From: Solibacillus sp. FSL H8-0523
GTDB taxonomy: Bacteria > Bacillota > Bacilli > Bacillales_A > Planococcaceae
DNA length: 64,000 bases
NCBI RefSeq assembly: GCF_038051985.1
Contig: NZ_CP150291.1
Location: 434,001 to 498,000 of the forward strand
Direction of reading: 5' to 3'
Made by a program: the position numbers and the translations under genes. The notes under the pieces are model-generated. The model searched no databases and was not told the DNA's origin. It was given only the letters and a program-made list of their open reading frames with translations. This document shows positions 17,266 through 25,113 of this stretch, piece by piece. The stretch's first letter is position 1. Every line of letters begins with the position of its first letter.

Positions 17266-18128
17266 AATTCAAACAAATTTTAAAGTTAGCGACAATTGGA
17301 ATCACGGCTTCAGCGTTATTGGCAGCATGTGGGGATGAGCCACAATCAGGCGCAGCCGCACCAACAAGTAAAGACGGGGTAACGGTTGTGAAGGTCGCGT
17401 ATGACCAAGCAAGTAAACCGATGACGTATTTAGATGAAAATGGGAACGCAACAGGCTATGACGTAGAAGTGATGAAGTTAGTAGACGAAGCATTACCTGA
17501 ATATGAGTTTGACTATGTAGGCACGACAAGTGATGACTTATTAATCGGTGTGGAGCAGGGCAAATATCATGCAGGTGTAAAAAATGCATTCTGGACAGAA
17601 GAACGTACACAAAAGTACATTTTCCCACAAGAATTTTTAGGGTTAAGTAGTGCTGGTTTAGTACTGAAAAAAGAAAATGAACACATTAAAAACTTAAGTG
17701 ATTTTGCATCGGCAGGCTATACATTAGCACCAATTGCGGCAAACAATGCGCAGTATACAGTGATTGCAGAATACAACGAAGCCAATCCAGATAATCAAGT
17801 GAAATTAAAAGCAGGTGAAGATTTCACCGTAGATGTGGTGCAATGGGTAAATGAAGGGCGCGTAGATGGTGGGGTTCAAATAGAAGGTGCATTTACAGGG
17901 CAAGTGTTAACAGAAGGCGGCCCTTACCATAACTTAAAGGATGAAGTCGTTTATAACGAATTTGCGGTGATTAAAACATGGCCGCTATTTAATAAAAAAC
18001 AGCAAGAATTTGCAGATGCTTACGATAAAGCAATCGAAGAAATTAAGAACACAGATGCTTTACGCGAGTTAAGTAAAGAATTTTACGGTAAAGACTTATT
18101 TGAAGTATTAGATTCAGTAAATCGCTAA
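17262..18128 (+). CDS. Amino-acid-type ABC transporter substrate-binding lipoprotein
   Basis: A 288-residue extracellular binding protein with a lipoprotein signal (ALLAACGDEP, Cys22 lipid site). It has the bilobed solute-binding family 3 pattern: VKVAYDQASKPMTYLDENG, GYDVEVMKLVDEALPEYEF, and an ENTRY-like hinge further on. The family binds polar amino acids or amino-acid derivatives such as cystine. A start codon overlapping the flavoenzyme stop and AGAGG upstream show operon membership. A terminator-like hairpin follows before the permease genes. Confidence 0.85.
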   Translation: MKFKQILKLATIGITASALLAACGDEPQSGAAAPTSKDGVTVVKVAYDQASKPMTYLDENGNATGYDVEVMKLVDEALPEYEFDYVGTTSDDLLIGVEQGKYHAGVKNAFWTEERTQKYIFPQEFLGLSSAGLVLKKENEHIKNLSDFASAGYTLAPIAANNAQYTVIAEYNEANPDNQVKLKAGEDFTVDVVQWVNEGRVDGGVQIEGAFTGQVLTEGGPYHNLKDEVVYNEFAVIKTWPLFNKKQQEFADAYDKAIEEIKNTDALRELSKEFYGKDLFEVLDSVNR

Positions 18129-18136
18129 ACGGCCGG

Positions 18137-18170
18137 AGCTGCTTAAGTACTTTTCTTAAGTAGCTTTTTT
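18137..18170 (+). terminator. Internal terminator/attenuator between binding protein and permease
   Basis: AGCTgCTTAAG pairs with CTTAAGtAGCT (10 of 11 bp), followed by six T. Located inside an apparent operon, so it should raise binding protein over permease transcripts. Confidence 0.75.
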
Positions 18171-18216
18171 AAAAGATAAGAAACTATAAAATTTTCAGTA
18201 TTGCAACAGTGTCGGG

Positions 18217-18245
18217 GCTAAAAGGGCACTTTAGCGCTTTTCTTA
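18217..18245. repeat. Fragment of palindromic repeat family B inside the ABC operon
   Basis: GGCTAAAAGGGCACTTTAGC followed by GCTTTTCTTA equals the reverse complement of the left end of the full element at 59551-59661 with one internal change. It ends about 10 bases before the ribosome site of the permease gene. Confidence 0.65.
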
Positions 18246-18265
18246 TATAAAAGGGTGGGGAACGG

Positions 18266-18976
18266 ATGGAAAAGTATTTTGATGTGTCGTACATTTGGTC
18301 GGCATTGCCGGATTTATTGCCGTATTTATGGGTTACATTATATATCGCCGCTTTTTCGGTCATAGGTGGCTCGTTATTAGGTTTCGTACTCGCAGCAGCA
18401 AAGTTAAGCAATAATCAATTGTTACGTGCTTTAGCAAATGGCTATACGACGATTATCCGTTGTACGCCATCGATTGTCTTACTGTTTTTAGTGTATTACG
18501 GAATTCCAGCCTTTTCAGAAGGACTATTCGGCATTTACCTACAAAACGTTTCAACGGGTGTATTCGTTGTTGTTACCTTCAGCTTACAATTTGCTGCGAT
18601 GATGTCAGAAGTGATTCGTTCCTCGTATTTAGCAATCGATCGTGGACAATTTGAAGCGGCGGTAAGTGTTGGGTTGACCCCGTTTCAAGCGTATCGCCGT
18701 ATTATTTTCCCGCAGGCACTTGTGGTAGCACTGCCGAACTTTGGCAATGGCTTAATTTCGGTGCTTCAAGAAGGGGCACTTGCATACACAATTGGCTTTA
18801 TTGATGTGGTTGGTAAGGCGAATTTAATCATTGCGAACAATTACGGCACACATACACTCGAAATTTATCTCGCATTAGCCGTGATTTATTGGGTCATCTC
18901 GATTTCAATTGAAAAGAGTTTTAGTCTACTAGAAAAAGCATTTACTAAAGGAAAGCAACCAATTAAAACGACGTAG
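18266..18976 (+). CDS. Amino-acid ABC transporter permease 1
   Basis: A 236-residue HisM/HisQ-type permease with about five membrane helices. The cytoplasmic EAA loop is FEAAVSVGLTPFQAYRRIIFPQA, the contact to the ATPase. GGTGGGG lies before the ATG. Together with the next permease it forms a heterodimeric channel, the common arrangement for cystine and polar amino-acid importers. Confidence 0.88.
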   Translation: MEKYFDVSYIWSALPDLLPYLWVTLYIAAFSVIGGSLLGFVLAAAKLSNNQLLRALANGYTTIIRCTPSIVLLFLVYYGIPAFSEGLFGIYLQNVSTGVFVVVTFSLQFAAMMSEVIRSSYLAIDRGQFEAAVSVGLTPFQAYRRIIFPQALVVALPNFGNGLISVLQEGALAYTIGFIDVVGKANLIIANNYGTHTLEIYLALAVIYWVISISIEKSFSLLEKAFTKGKQPIKTT

Positions 18977-18988
18977 GAGGTGCGCACG

Positions 18989-19699
18989 ATGGACATGATT
19001 AACTGGCAGTTTTTATTTAATACATTTTTTGTGGCATTAAGTGGCGTGCCGATTGCGTTGCTCGTAACGGTTGTTTCACTTTTCATTGCGGTTCCACTAG
19101 GCTTTTTATTAGCACTGGCACGTGTCTATGAGATACCAGTCATTAATTTCTTTGCCAAAATTTACATTTCATTTGTCCGCGGCACACCAGTGATTATTCA
19201 AATTTTTATTTTATATGCAACGATTCCATTACTATTAAATGGCCTGTTTGAAAAATATAACATCGATTATCCGATCTATGATGTGAATCCGCTCTGGTAT
19301 GCGTTTATTATTTTCTCATTTAACACAGCGGCAGTTTTAATCGAAGTATTTCGTTCGGCACTGCAAACAGTTCCAAAAGGGCAAATTGAAGCAGCACAAT
19401 CGGTTGGTTTAACGACAGCGCAAGCGTATCGCCGCATCATTATTCCGCAAGCCCTTGTATCAGCCATGCCAAATCTTTGTACCGCGACCATTAATTTAAT
19501 CAAAGCAACGTCACTTGGGTATGCGATTTCGTTACAGGAAATCACGTTAAAAGCAAAGGTAGAAGCAAACTTCGGTTATAACTATTTAGAGGCGTATATT
19601 GATATTTTTCTTGTCTATTTAATTGTATGTATGACCGTAGAGTATTTATTTAAATGGTCTGAAAAACGCTTAAGTCGTTACAAATTGGCTACGGTATAA
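18989..19699 (+). CDS. Amino-acid ABC transporter permease 2
   Basis: ATG 18989 is chosen because GGAGG ends eight bases upstream (an in-frame GTG at 18980 overlaps that site). 236 residues with about five membrane helices and the EAA motif IEAAQSVGLTTAQAYRRIII. FVRGTPVIIQIFILYATIP is characteristic of the HisQ/HisM group. Separated from the first permease by 12 bases. Confidence 0.88.
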   Translation: MDMINWQFLFNTFFVALSGVPIALLVTVVSLFIAVPLGFLLALARVYEIPVINFFAKIYISFVRGTPVIIQIFILYATIPLLLNGLFEKYNIDYPIYDVNPLWYAFIIFSFNTAAVLIEVFRSALQTVPKGQIEAAQSVGLTTAQAYRRIIIPQALVSAMPNLCTATINLIKATSLGYAISLQEITLKAKVEANFGYNYLEAYIDIFLVYLIVCMTVEYLFKWSEKRLSRYKLATV

Positions 19700-19711
19700 G
19701 GAGGATAAACC

Positions 19712-20467
19712 ATGTTAGATATTCAAAATGTGCATAAAACATTTGGTAAAAACGAAATATTAAAGGGCGTTAATTTAACGATTGCAAAAGGCGATGTTGT
19801 GGTAGTCCTGGGTCCAAGTGGGTCAGGGAAAACGACGCTTCTACGCTGCATTAACTTTTTAGAGCGCGCGGATGAAGGAACGGCGAATTTTGACGACATT
19901 GAAGTCGATTTACACAAGGCGTCGAAAAAGGACATTTTAGCAATCCGCAAAAAAACAGCATTCGTTTTTCAAAATTACAACTTATTTAATAATAAAACCG
20001 CACTTGAAAATGTCGCGGAAGGACTCATCATTGGGCGTGGTATGAAAAAAGAAGCAGCCTATACCATTTCTAAACAAGCGCTGGATAAAGTAGGCCTAAC
20101 GGAAAAATATGATTCGTACCCAAGTCAATTATCGGGTGGCCAGCAACAGCGAGTAGGCATTGCGCGCGCAGTCGCATTAAATCCAGACATCATCTTATTT
20201 GATGAACCGACATCCGCGCTAGATCCAGAGCTCGTTGGAGAAGTGCTTGGAGTGATGAAGGATATTGCGAAGGAAGGCACGACAATGCTCGTTGTCACAC
20301 ATGAAATGTCCTTTGCAAAAGACGTAGCAAATCGCGTCATCTTCATGGATGGTGGAAATGTCATCGAAGAAGGTTCGCCACATGAAATTTTTGTACAGCC
20401 AAAAGAAGAACGCACGAAGCAGTTTTTACGCCGCGTAATACCAGACGATTATACGTACCATATTTGA
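19712..20467 (+). CDS. Amino-acid ABC transporter ATP-binding protein
   Basis: A 251-residue ATPase of the GlnQ/HisP class. Walker [11 protein letters not shown]-loop [18 protein letters not shown], signature [14 protein letters not shown], Walker [16 protein letters not shown], and switch His in [14 protein letters not shown] are all intact. AAGGAGG precedes the ATG. Last gene of the five-gene unit that begins with the flavoenzyme at 16087. Confidence 0.93.
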   Translation: MLDIQNVHKTFGKNEILKGVNLTIAKGDVVVVLGPSGSGKTTLLRCINFLERADEGTANFDDIEVDLHKASKKDILAIRKKTAFVFQNYNLFNNKTALENVAEGLIIGRGMKKEAAYTISKQALDKVGLTEKYDSYPSQLSGGQQQRVGIARAVALNPDIILFDEPTSALDPELVGEVLGVMKDIAKEGTTMLVVTHEMSFAKDVANRVIFMDGGNVIEEGSPHEIFVQPKEERTKQFLRRVIPDDYTYHI

Positions 20468-20552
20468 TCGATTTGGTAGAATTATCTGAAAATTTAATCG
20501 TACCTGCATACAAAAATGCTTTTTTCCGCTATAATAAAAGATATCAATTTCA

Positions 20553-20724
20553 TATGGATTGTAAAGGTTCTTATTTCACAAGTAAGAAGTAAAAGGGAAA
20601 TCGGTTCAAATCCGATGCGGTCCCGCCACTGTAAATGCGAGTTTTTAGCATAAAGCCACTGTTCACACGGGAAGGCGCTACAAAACGTTTCAGCATAAGC
20701 CAGGAGACCTGCCTTTATAATGCC
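20553..20724 (+). ncRNA. Cobalamin riboswitch
   Basis: Carries the B12-box landmarks in order: a P1/P2 region with AAAGGTTCTTATTTCAC, then AAAAGGGAAATCGGTTCAAA and TCCGATGCGGTCCCGCCACT with GTAAATGCGA, and finally the conserved AAGCCAGGAGACCTGCCT. It lies upstream of btuF with a terminator in between, so adenosylcobalamin (or a related cobalamin) is expected to switch off B12 import. A -10 box TATAAT at 20530-20535 is suitably placed. Confidence 0.95.
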
Positions 20725-20794
20725 CAACGAGTAACCTACGAGGATAGGATGTGGCGGATAAATTCTTTTTACATTGAATGTTATTTGCATGCAC

Positions 20795-20832
20795 AAAGCT
20801 TCCTTCTCTCTATGAGTGGGAGGCTTTTTCTT
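20795..20832 (+). terminator. Expression-platform terminator of the cobalamin riboswitch
   Basis: AAAGCTTCC pairs with GGAGGCTTT (one G-U), followed by TTCTTTT, 76 bases before btuF. Confidence 0.75.
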
Positions 20833-20908
20833 TTGTGAAATAATAACTAAAAAGAGCCTATGAAACAAGAAGCATCAGGTTTTTATAATCTAAGGAGGCA
20901 ATTTCAAC

Positions 20909-21859
20909 ATGAAAAAATGGCAGGTACTTTCTTCAGCAGCATTATTAACGTTAACATTAGCAGCATGCGGTGCGGAGGAAGAAGCAGCAGACAAATCGAC
21001 AGCAACAAATAGCGCAGAAACGACAGAAACAGCGCAATTTCCACTTACACAAACAGACGCACTAGGCAAAGAGATTACAATCGAAAAAGCACCAGAGCGT
21101 ATTATTTCACTCATTCCATCAAATACAGAAATTTTATTTGGCTTAGGCATAGATGAGCAAATTATTGCGGTAAATGATAACGACAATTATCCAGAAGCAG
21201 CACTTGCGAAAGAAAAAGTCGGTGGCATGGAGTTTAACCTAGAGCAAATCATCGCCCTACAGCCAGACTTAGTATTAGCGCATGAATCTAACTTATATAG
21301 TTTTAACGAAGAAGCGATTGCTCAGCTTGAAGCGATTGGTATTACGGTATTTGTCGTAAAAGATGCCAAAACATTTGAAGAAACGTATACAACGATTGAA
21401 AAAATTGGCCAGATGACAAATAAAGTACAACAAGCAGCCGATATGATCACTTCGATTAAAACGGGCATCGATGAAATTGAGGTCAAAGTGGCGGACCTGG
21501 AAGAAAAATCAGTATTTATTGTCGTGGGGACAGCACCAGATCTTTATGCAGCAGGTCAGGAAACATTTATTAATGAAATGCTTGAAGTGTTAGACGTAGA
21601 AAATGCGGTACCAGAACTAGGATGGCCAATGTACAGCACAGAGCAATTCGTAGCAAGTAACCCGGATGCAATTTTAGTGACCTATGAAAGCGACATCGAA
21701 GCGATTCAAACAAATGACGCGTATTCCGAAATGGATGCGGTGAAAAATGACCAAGTGAAGCTAGTTGACGGAGATACGACAAGTCGTCAAGGCCCACGTA
21801 TTGTGGAAGGTATTGAATCATTAGCGGAAGCCATTTATCCAGAGGCATTTAATGAGTAA
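20909..21859 (+). CDS. btuF: Cobalamin ABC transporter substrate-binding lipoprotein BtuF
   Basis: A 316-residue extracellular binding protein: lipoprotein signal LTLTLAACGAEEE, an acidic low-complexity linker, then the periplasmic-binding family 2 fold with APERIISLIPSNTEILFGLG and LQPDLVLAHES. The class binds corrinoids or siderophores; the cobalamin riboswitch upstream and the CbiZ fusion downstream make B12 the ligand. It overlaps btuC by eight bases. Confidence 0.9.
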   Translation: MKKWQVLSSAALLTLTLAACGAEEEAADKSTATNSAETTETAQFPLTQTDALGKEITIEKAPERIISLIPSNTEILFGLGIDEQIIAVNDNDNYPEAALAKEKVGGMEFNLEQIIALQPDLVLAHESNLYSFNEEAIAQLEAIGITVFVVKDAKTFEETYTTIEKIGQMTNKVQQAADMITSIKTGIDEIEVKVADLEEKSVFIVVGTAPDLYAAGQETFINEMLEVLDVENAVPELGWPMYSTEQFVASNPDAILVTYESDIEAIQTNDAYSEMDAVKNDQVKLVDGDTTSRQGPRIVEGIESLAEAIYPEAFNE

Positions 21860-22850
21860 AAAATATTCAATCGCGTATATAGCGTCGATTGGATTGCTTT
21901 TAAGTAGCATATGGATTGGCATTTCGTTTGGCTCGGTTCATATTCCACTGTCTACATTATGGGATCAAACAACAGACCCCGTCGCCTATAGTATTTTATG
22001 GAAAATTCGGATGCCGCGCGTCGTTCTCGCAGCACTGATTGGCGCATCTCTCGCCATTGCGGGGGCTGCGTTCCAAGGGCTACTGAAAAACCCATTAGCC
22101 GACCCGTATACACTCGGCGTCTCTTCAGGAGCTTCGGTAGGGGCGGTCATGACGATCTTTTTAGGTATTTCCTTACCAGTACTCGGTGCTTTTACGTTAC
22201 CCGTTTTTAGTATGCTCGGTGCAGCAATTACAATGGTTGTTGTATTAGCATTTGCAAGACTCGTCGACCGTACAATGAAAATGGAAACACTTATTTTAAC
22301 GGGGATTATTTTCAGCTCGTTTTTAGGTGCGTGTATTTCATTAATGGTCGCATTAACGGGCGAGCAGCTACGCGAAATTATCGGCTGGCTGCTTGGCAGT
22401 GTATCAATGCGCGGATGGCCATATGTGCGCATGGTGTTACCGTTTATGATCATCGGTGCTGTGATTATTTGGTTAAATCGCCGTGAGTTAAACGCCATGA
22501 TTTACGGGGAAGAACGTGCACAGTATTTAGGGGTAAACGTGAAGCGCAGTAAATATATGATTTTAGCAGGTGGCTCCATTTTAACCGGCGCTGCAGTGGC
22601 GGCATCCGGAACAATTGGCTTTGTCGGCTTAGTCATTCCACATATGATTCGCATTTTAATCGGTGCTGATCATCGTCATTTACTGAGTTTGTCGTTTTTA
22701 AATGGCGCGAGCTTACTCGTTATTTGTGATTTAGTGTCGCGTACGATTATTGCACCTATCGAATTGCCGATTGGTGTCATCACGTCCTTTATTGGCGCAC
22801 CAGTATTTGCGTATATTTTCTTTAAGCAACGTAGAAAGGGTGTCGCATAA
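21852..22850 (+). CDS. btuC: Cobalamin ABC transporter permease BtuC
   Basis: A 332-residue FecCD-family permease with about ten membrane helices. Family motifs include RMPRVVLAALIGASLAIAG, GLLKNPLADPYTLGVSSGAS and the ATPase-contact region GFVGLVIPHMIRILIGADHR. It starts within the end of btuF and its stop overlaps the ATG of the next gene, so translation is coupled throughout. Confidence 0.93.
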   Translation: MSKKYSIAYIASIGLLLSSIWIGISFGSVHIPLSTLWDQTTDPVAYSILWKIRMPRVVLAALIGASLAIAGAAFQGLLKNPLADPYTLGVSSGASVGAVMTIFLGISLPVLGAFTLPVFSMLGAAITMVVVLAFARLVDRTMKMETLILTGIIFSSFLGACISLMVALTGEQLREIIGWLLGSVSMRGWPYVRMVLPFMIIGAVIIWLNRRELNAMIYGEERAQYLGVNVKRSKYMILAGGSILTGAAVAASGTIGFVGLVIPHMIRILIGADHRHLLSLSFLNGASLLVICDLVSRTIIAPIELPIGVITSFIGAPVFAYIFFKQRRKGVA

Positions 22851-24307
22851 TGTTACAAGTAAACGGCTTAAGTGGTGGCTATAACGGCAAAAGCATTGTG
22901 AAAAACGTGACGTTCCACGTGAAAAAAGGTCGAATTTTGGGAATACTAGGTCCAAACGGTAGCGGTAAATCGACATTATTAAAAATGATTAGCGGAATAC
23001 TTCATCCGACTGCTGGAGAAGTATTGATTGAACAACAACCGATCAAAAGTTATGATATGAAGCAACTCGCGAAAAAGATGGCCGTACTGCCGCAGTTAAA
23101 TGCCAGTACATTTTCAAATCGTGTATATGATGCGGTTTCACTCGGTCGTTATCCACATCAAACGGGCTTTTTCTCAAGCTGGTCAGAGCATGATGAACAG
23201 ATGGTGCAGCAGGCGATGGACAGCACGGGGGTTTCGCAGTATAAAGAGCATTATTTAGAATTTTTATCAGGCGGGGAACAGCAGCGTGTATTTATCGCAC
23301 AAGCACTCGCGCAAAATTCTGAGCTACTGCTGTTAGACGAACCGACCAATCACCTAGACATCGCGCATCAAAAACAAATTTTAGATATGATACGCTTACA
23401 AGTGGAGCAGAATGGGTTAACGGTTGTGTCGATTTTCCATGATATTAACTTAGCCTCCCTGTACTGTGATGAGCTGCTGTTACTGGAAGATGGTGAGGTA
23501 CGTGCATATGGTTACCCGCATGAGGTCATTATGCAGGAGCAAATTGCCAATGTGTACAAGGCGCGTATTGCGACGTATCCGCACCCTGAATTACCAAAGC
23601 CGCAAATTACGATGTTACCGACAAATGAATTAGAGCGTAACGAAACACAGATCGACATAGCCAATTTTACGATGACAACAGATTATGTACAGTACAAGGC
23701 CGAAGCACCATTGAAAGCTATTTCGTCTGCGGTGCATAATGCAGGTATTGGCTGGTACGACACGTTTTTAAATCGTTCGATTGCGCCAGATTATGATATT
23801 TATAGCGTGAAAGAGGAAACGTACGATTTTTTAGTGAACAACAACTTTGCACCAACGAGTACCGTTGTCATGATGACCGCGGTTGCCACGAAATGTGCTG
23901 CCATTCAAACCTTTACACATGCTGAACTTGAAATTGTGATTATGGTCACAGCAGGGGTTGGAAACGGTGTTGACGTGACGAAAACGTATTTACGTGATGA
24001 ACAACCACATGTCGGCACAATTAATACCTGGGTTTTCATTAATGGAAAGCTGACAGATGAAGCATTTATCCAAGCAATGATTACTGCTACAGAAGCCAAA
24101 ACAAAGGCATTAGCTGATCAACAGGTGACGGATGCCTTTACCGGCACGATTGCGACAAGCACGGCAACAGACAGCTTGCTTATTGCAGCGACCCAGCACG
24201 GACCACAGATGCAATATGCCGGACCGATTACGGATATCGGGAAATTAATTGGGCGCGGTGTTTTTGAAACGACCATTGCGGCTATAAAAAAGTATAAAGA
24301 AATGTAA
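22850..24307 (+). CDS. btuD: Fused cobalamin ABC ATPase (BtuD) and adenosylcobinamide amidohydrolase (CbiZ)
   Basis: Residues 1-230 form an ABC ATPase: GPNGSGKSTLLKMI, LSGGEQQRVFIAQALA, LLLLDEPTNHLDIAHQ. About residues 265-485 are a CbiZ domain, with ISSAVHNAGIGWYDTFLNR, VMMTAVATKCAAIQ, VTAGVGNGVDVTKTY and a final GKLIGRGVFETT. CbiZ cleaves the aminopropanol side chain of adenosylcobinamide to give adenosylcobyric acid, which permits salvage of foreign corrinoids. The Bacillus YvrA protein has a similar fusion, so this layout is not unique. A CbiZ domain implies remodelling of imported corrinoids. Confidence 0.92.
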   Translation: MLQVNGLSGGYNGKSIVKNVTFHVKKGRILGILGPNGSGKSTLLKMISGILHPTAGEVLIEQQPIKSYDMKQLAKKMAVLPQLNASTFSNRVYDAVSLGRYPHQTGFFSSWSEHDEQMVQQAMDSTGVSQYKEHYLEFLSGGEQQRVFIAQALAQNSELLLLDEPTNHLDIAHQKQILDMIRLQVEQNGLTVVSIFHDINLASLYCDELLLLEDGEVRAYGYPHEVIMQEQIANVYKARIATYPHPELPKPQITMLPTNELERNETQIDIANFTMTTDYVQYKAEAPLKAISSAVHNAGIGWYDTFLNRSIAPDYDIYSVKEETYDFLVNNNFAPTSTVVMMTAVATKCAAIQTFTHAELEIVIMVTAGVGNGVDVTKTYLRDEQPHVGTINTWVFINGKLTDEAFIQAMITATEAKTKALADQQVTDAFTGTIATSTATDSLLIAATQHGPQMQYAGPITDIGKLIGRGVFETTIAAIKKYKEM

Positions 24308-24344
24308 GTTGTTAGAAGTAATGAAAACTGAAAGGGTGAAGACG

Positions 24345-24905
24345 ATGAAATTATATACAAAGCAAGGCGACACGGGGAAAACAAGCATTATAGGAGGGCG
24401 TGTCGATAAAGACCATTTACGTGTTGAGGCATATGGAACGATTGACGAATTAAATTCATTTATCGGAAAAGCCATTTGTGAGTTAGACGTAGAAAAATTC
24501 CAAGATGTTATTAAAGATTTAACAGCCATTCAGCATGAGTTATTTGATGGCGGTGGCGACTTAGCAAATGTGATGAAAGAGCGTCATTACAAGCTAACAG
24601 AAGACCCAATTGCTATTTTAGAACAGCGAATTGATGCCTTATCAGAAGAAGCACCACCGTTAGAGCGCTTCATTTTACCAGGTGGCGCTCCGGCTGCTGC
24701 TACATTACACATCGCGCGTACAGTAGCGCGCCGTGCAGAGCGTCAAACGGTTTCGTTAATGAAGGAAATTGAAGACGTTTCACCAGTTGTTCAAAAATAT
24801 TTAAACCGCTTATCGGACTACTTATTTGCTGTAGCACGTGTTGTGAATCATCGCTTAGCAATTAAGGATATTGAGTATATCCGTAGCGCGCAAGTTTTTA
24901 AATAA
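24345..24905 (+). CDS. Corrinoid adenosyltransferase, PduO type
   Basis: Transfers adenosyl from ATP to cob(I)alamin, making coenzyme B12. ATG 24345 follows GGGTGA; the frame opens 12 codons earlier without a site. In 186 residues the ATP-binding N-terminus TKQGDTGKTSIIGG, VEAYGTIDELNSFIG, and the C-terminal RTVARRAERQTV with YLNRLSDYLFAVARVVN are all family signatures. Last gene of the riboswitch operon; it would activate the cofactor needed by IcmF 8 kb downstream. Confidence 0.95.
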   Translation: MKLYTKQGDTGKTSIIGGRVDKDHLRVEAYGTIDELNSFIGKAICELDVEKFQDVIKDLTAIQHELFDGGGDLANVMKERHYKLTEDPIAILEQRIDALSEEAPPLERFILPGGAPAAATLHIARTVARRAERQTVSLMKEIEDVSPVVQKYLNRLSDYLFAVARVVNHRLAIKDIEYIRSAQVFK

Positions 24906-24908
24906 CAT

Positions 24909-24955
24909 AAAAATGCTAGCTAGTACAATGAAAATTGTCGAGCTAGCATTTTTTT
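24909..24955 (+). terminator. Terminator of the B12 operon
   Basis: AAAAATGCTAGCT...AGCTAGCATTTTTTT with an inner ACAAT/ATTGT extension. Confidence 0.95.
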
Positions 24956-24994
24956 ATTTTATTATTTAATTTTCAGAATTAATGACAAATTTTG

Positions 24995-25023
24995 TTGACT
25001 GAATGCTCATTCATAATTACAAT
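24995..25023 (+). promoter_or_regulatory. fadF promoter with embedded TetR-type operator
   Basis: TTGACT (24995-25000), 17 bases, TACAAT (25018-25023). The palindrome TGAATGCTCATTCA (25000-25013) occupies the spacer. It resembles the FadR operators of Bacillus fatty-acid genes, though with a two-base rather than four-base centre. A TetR-family regulator is encoded at 32021 in the same cluster. Confidence 0.7.
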
Positions 25024-25113
25024 GAACTTATAGATTAATATGGAAATATAGTTTGTCATATGGGAATACATGACAAATGGTTTTAGAATCATCGTTTTCT
25101 AGGGGGGAAAGGT

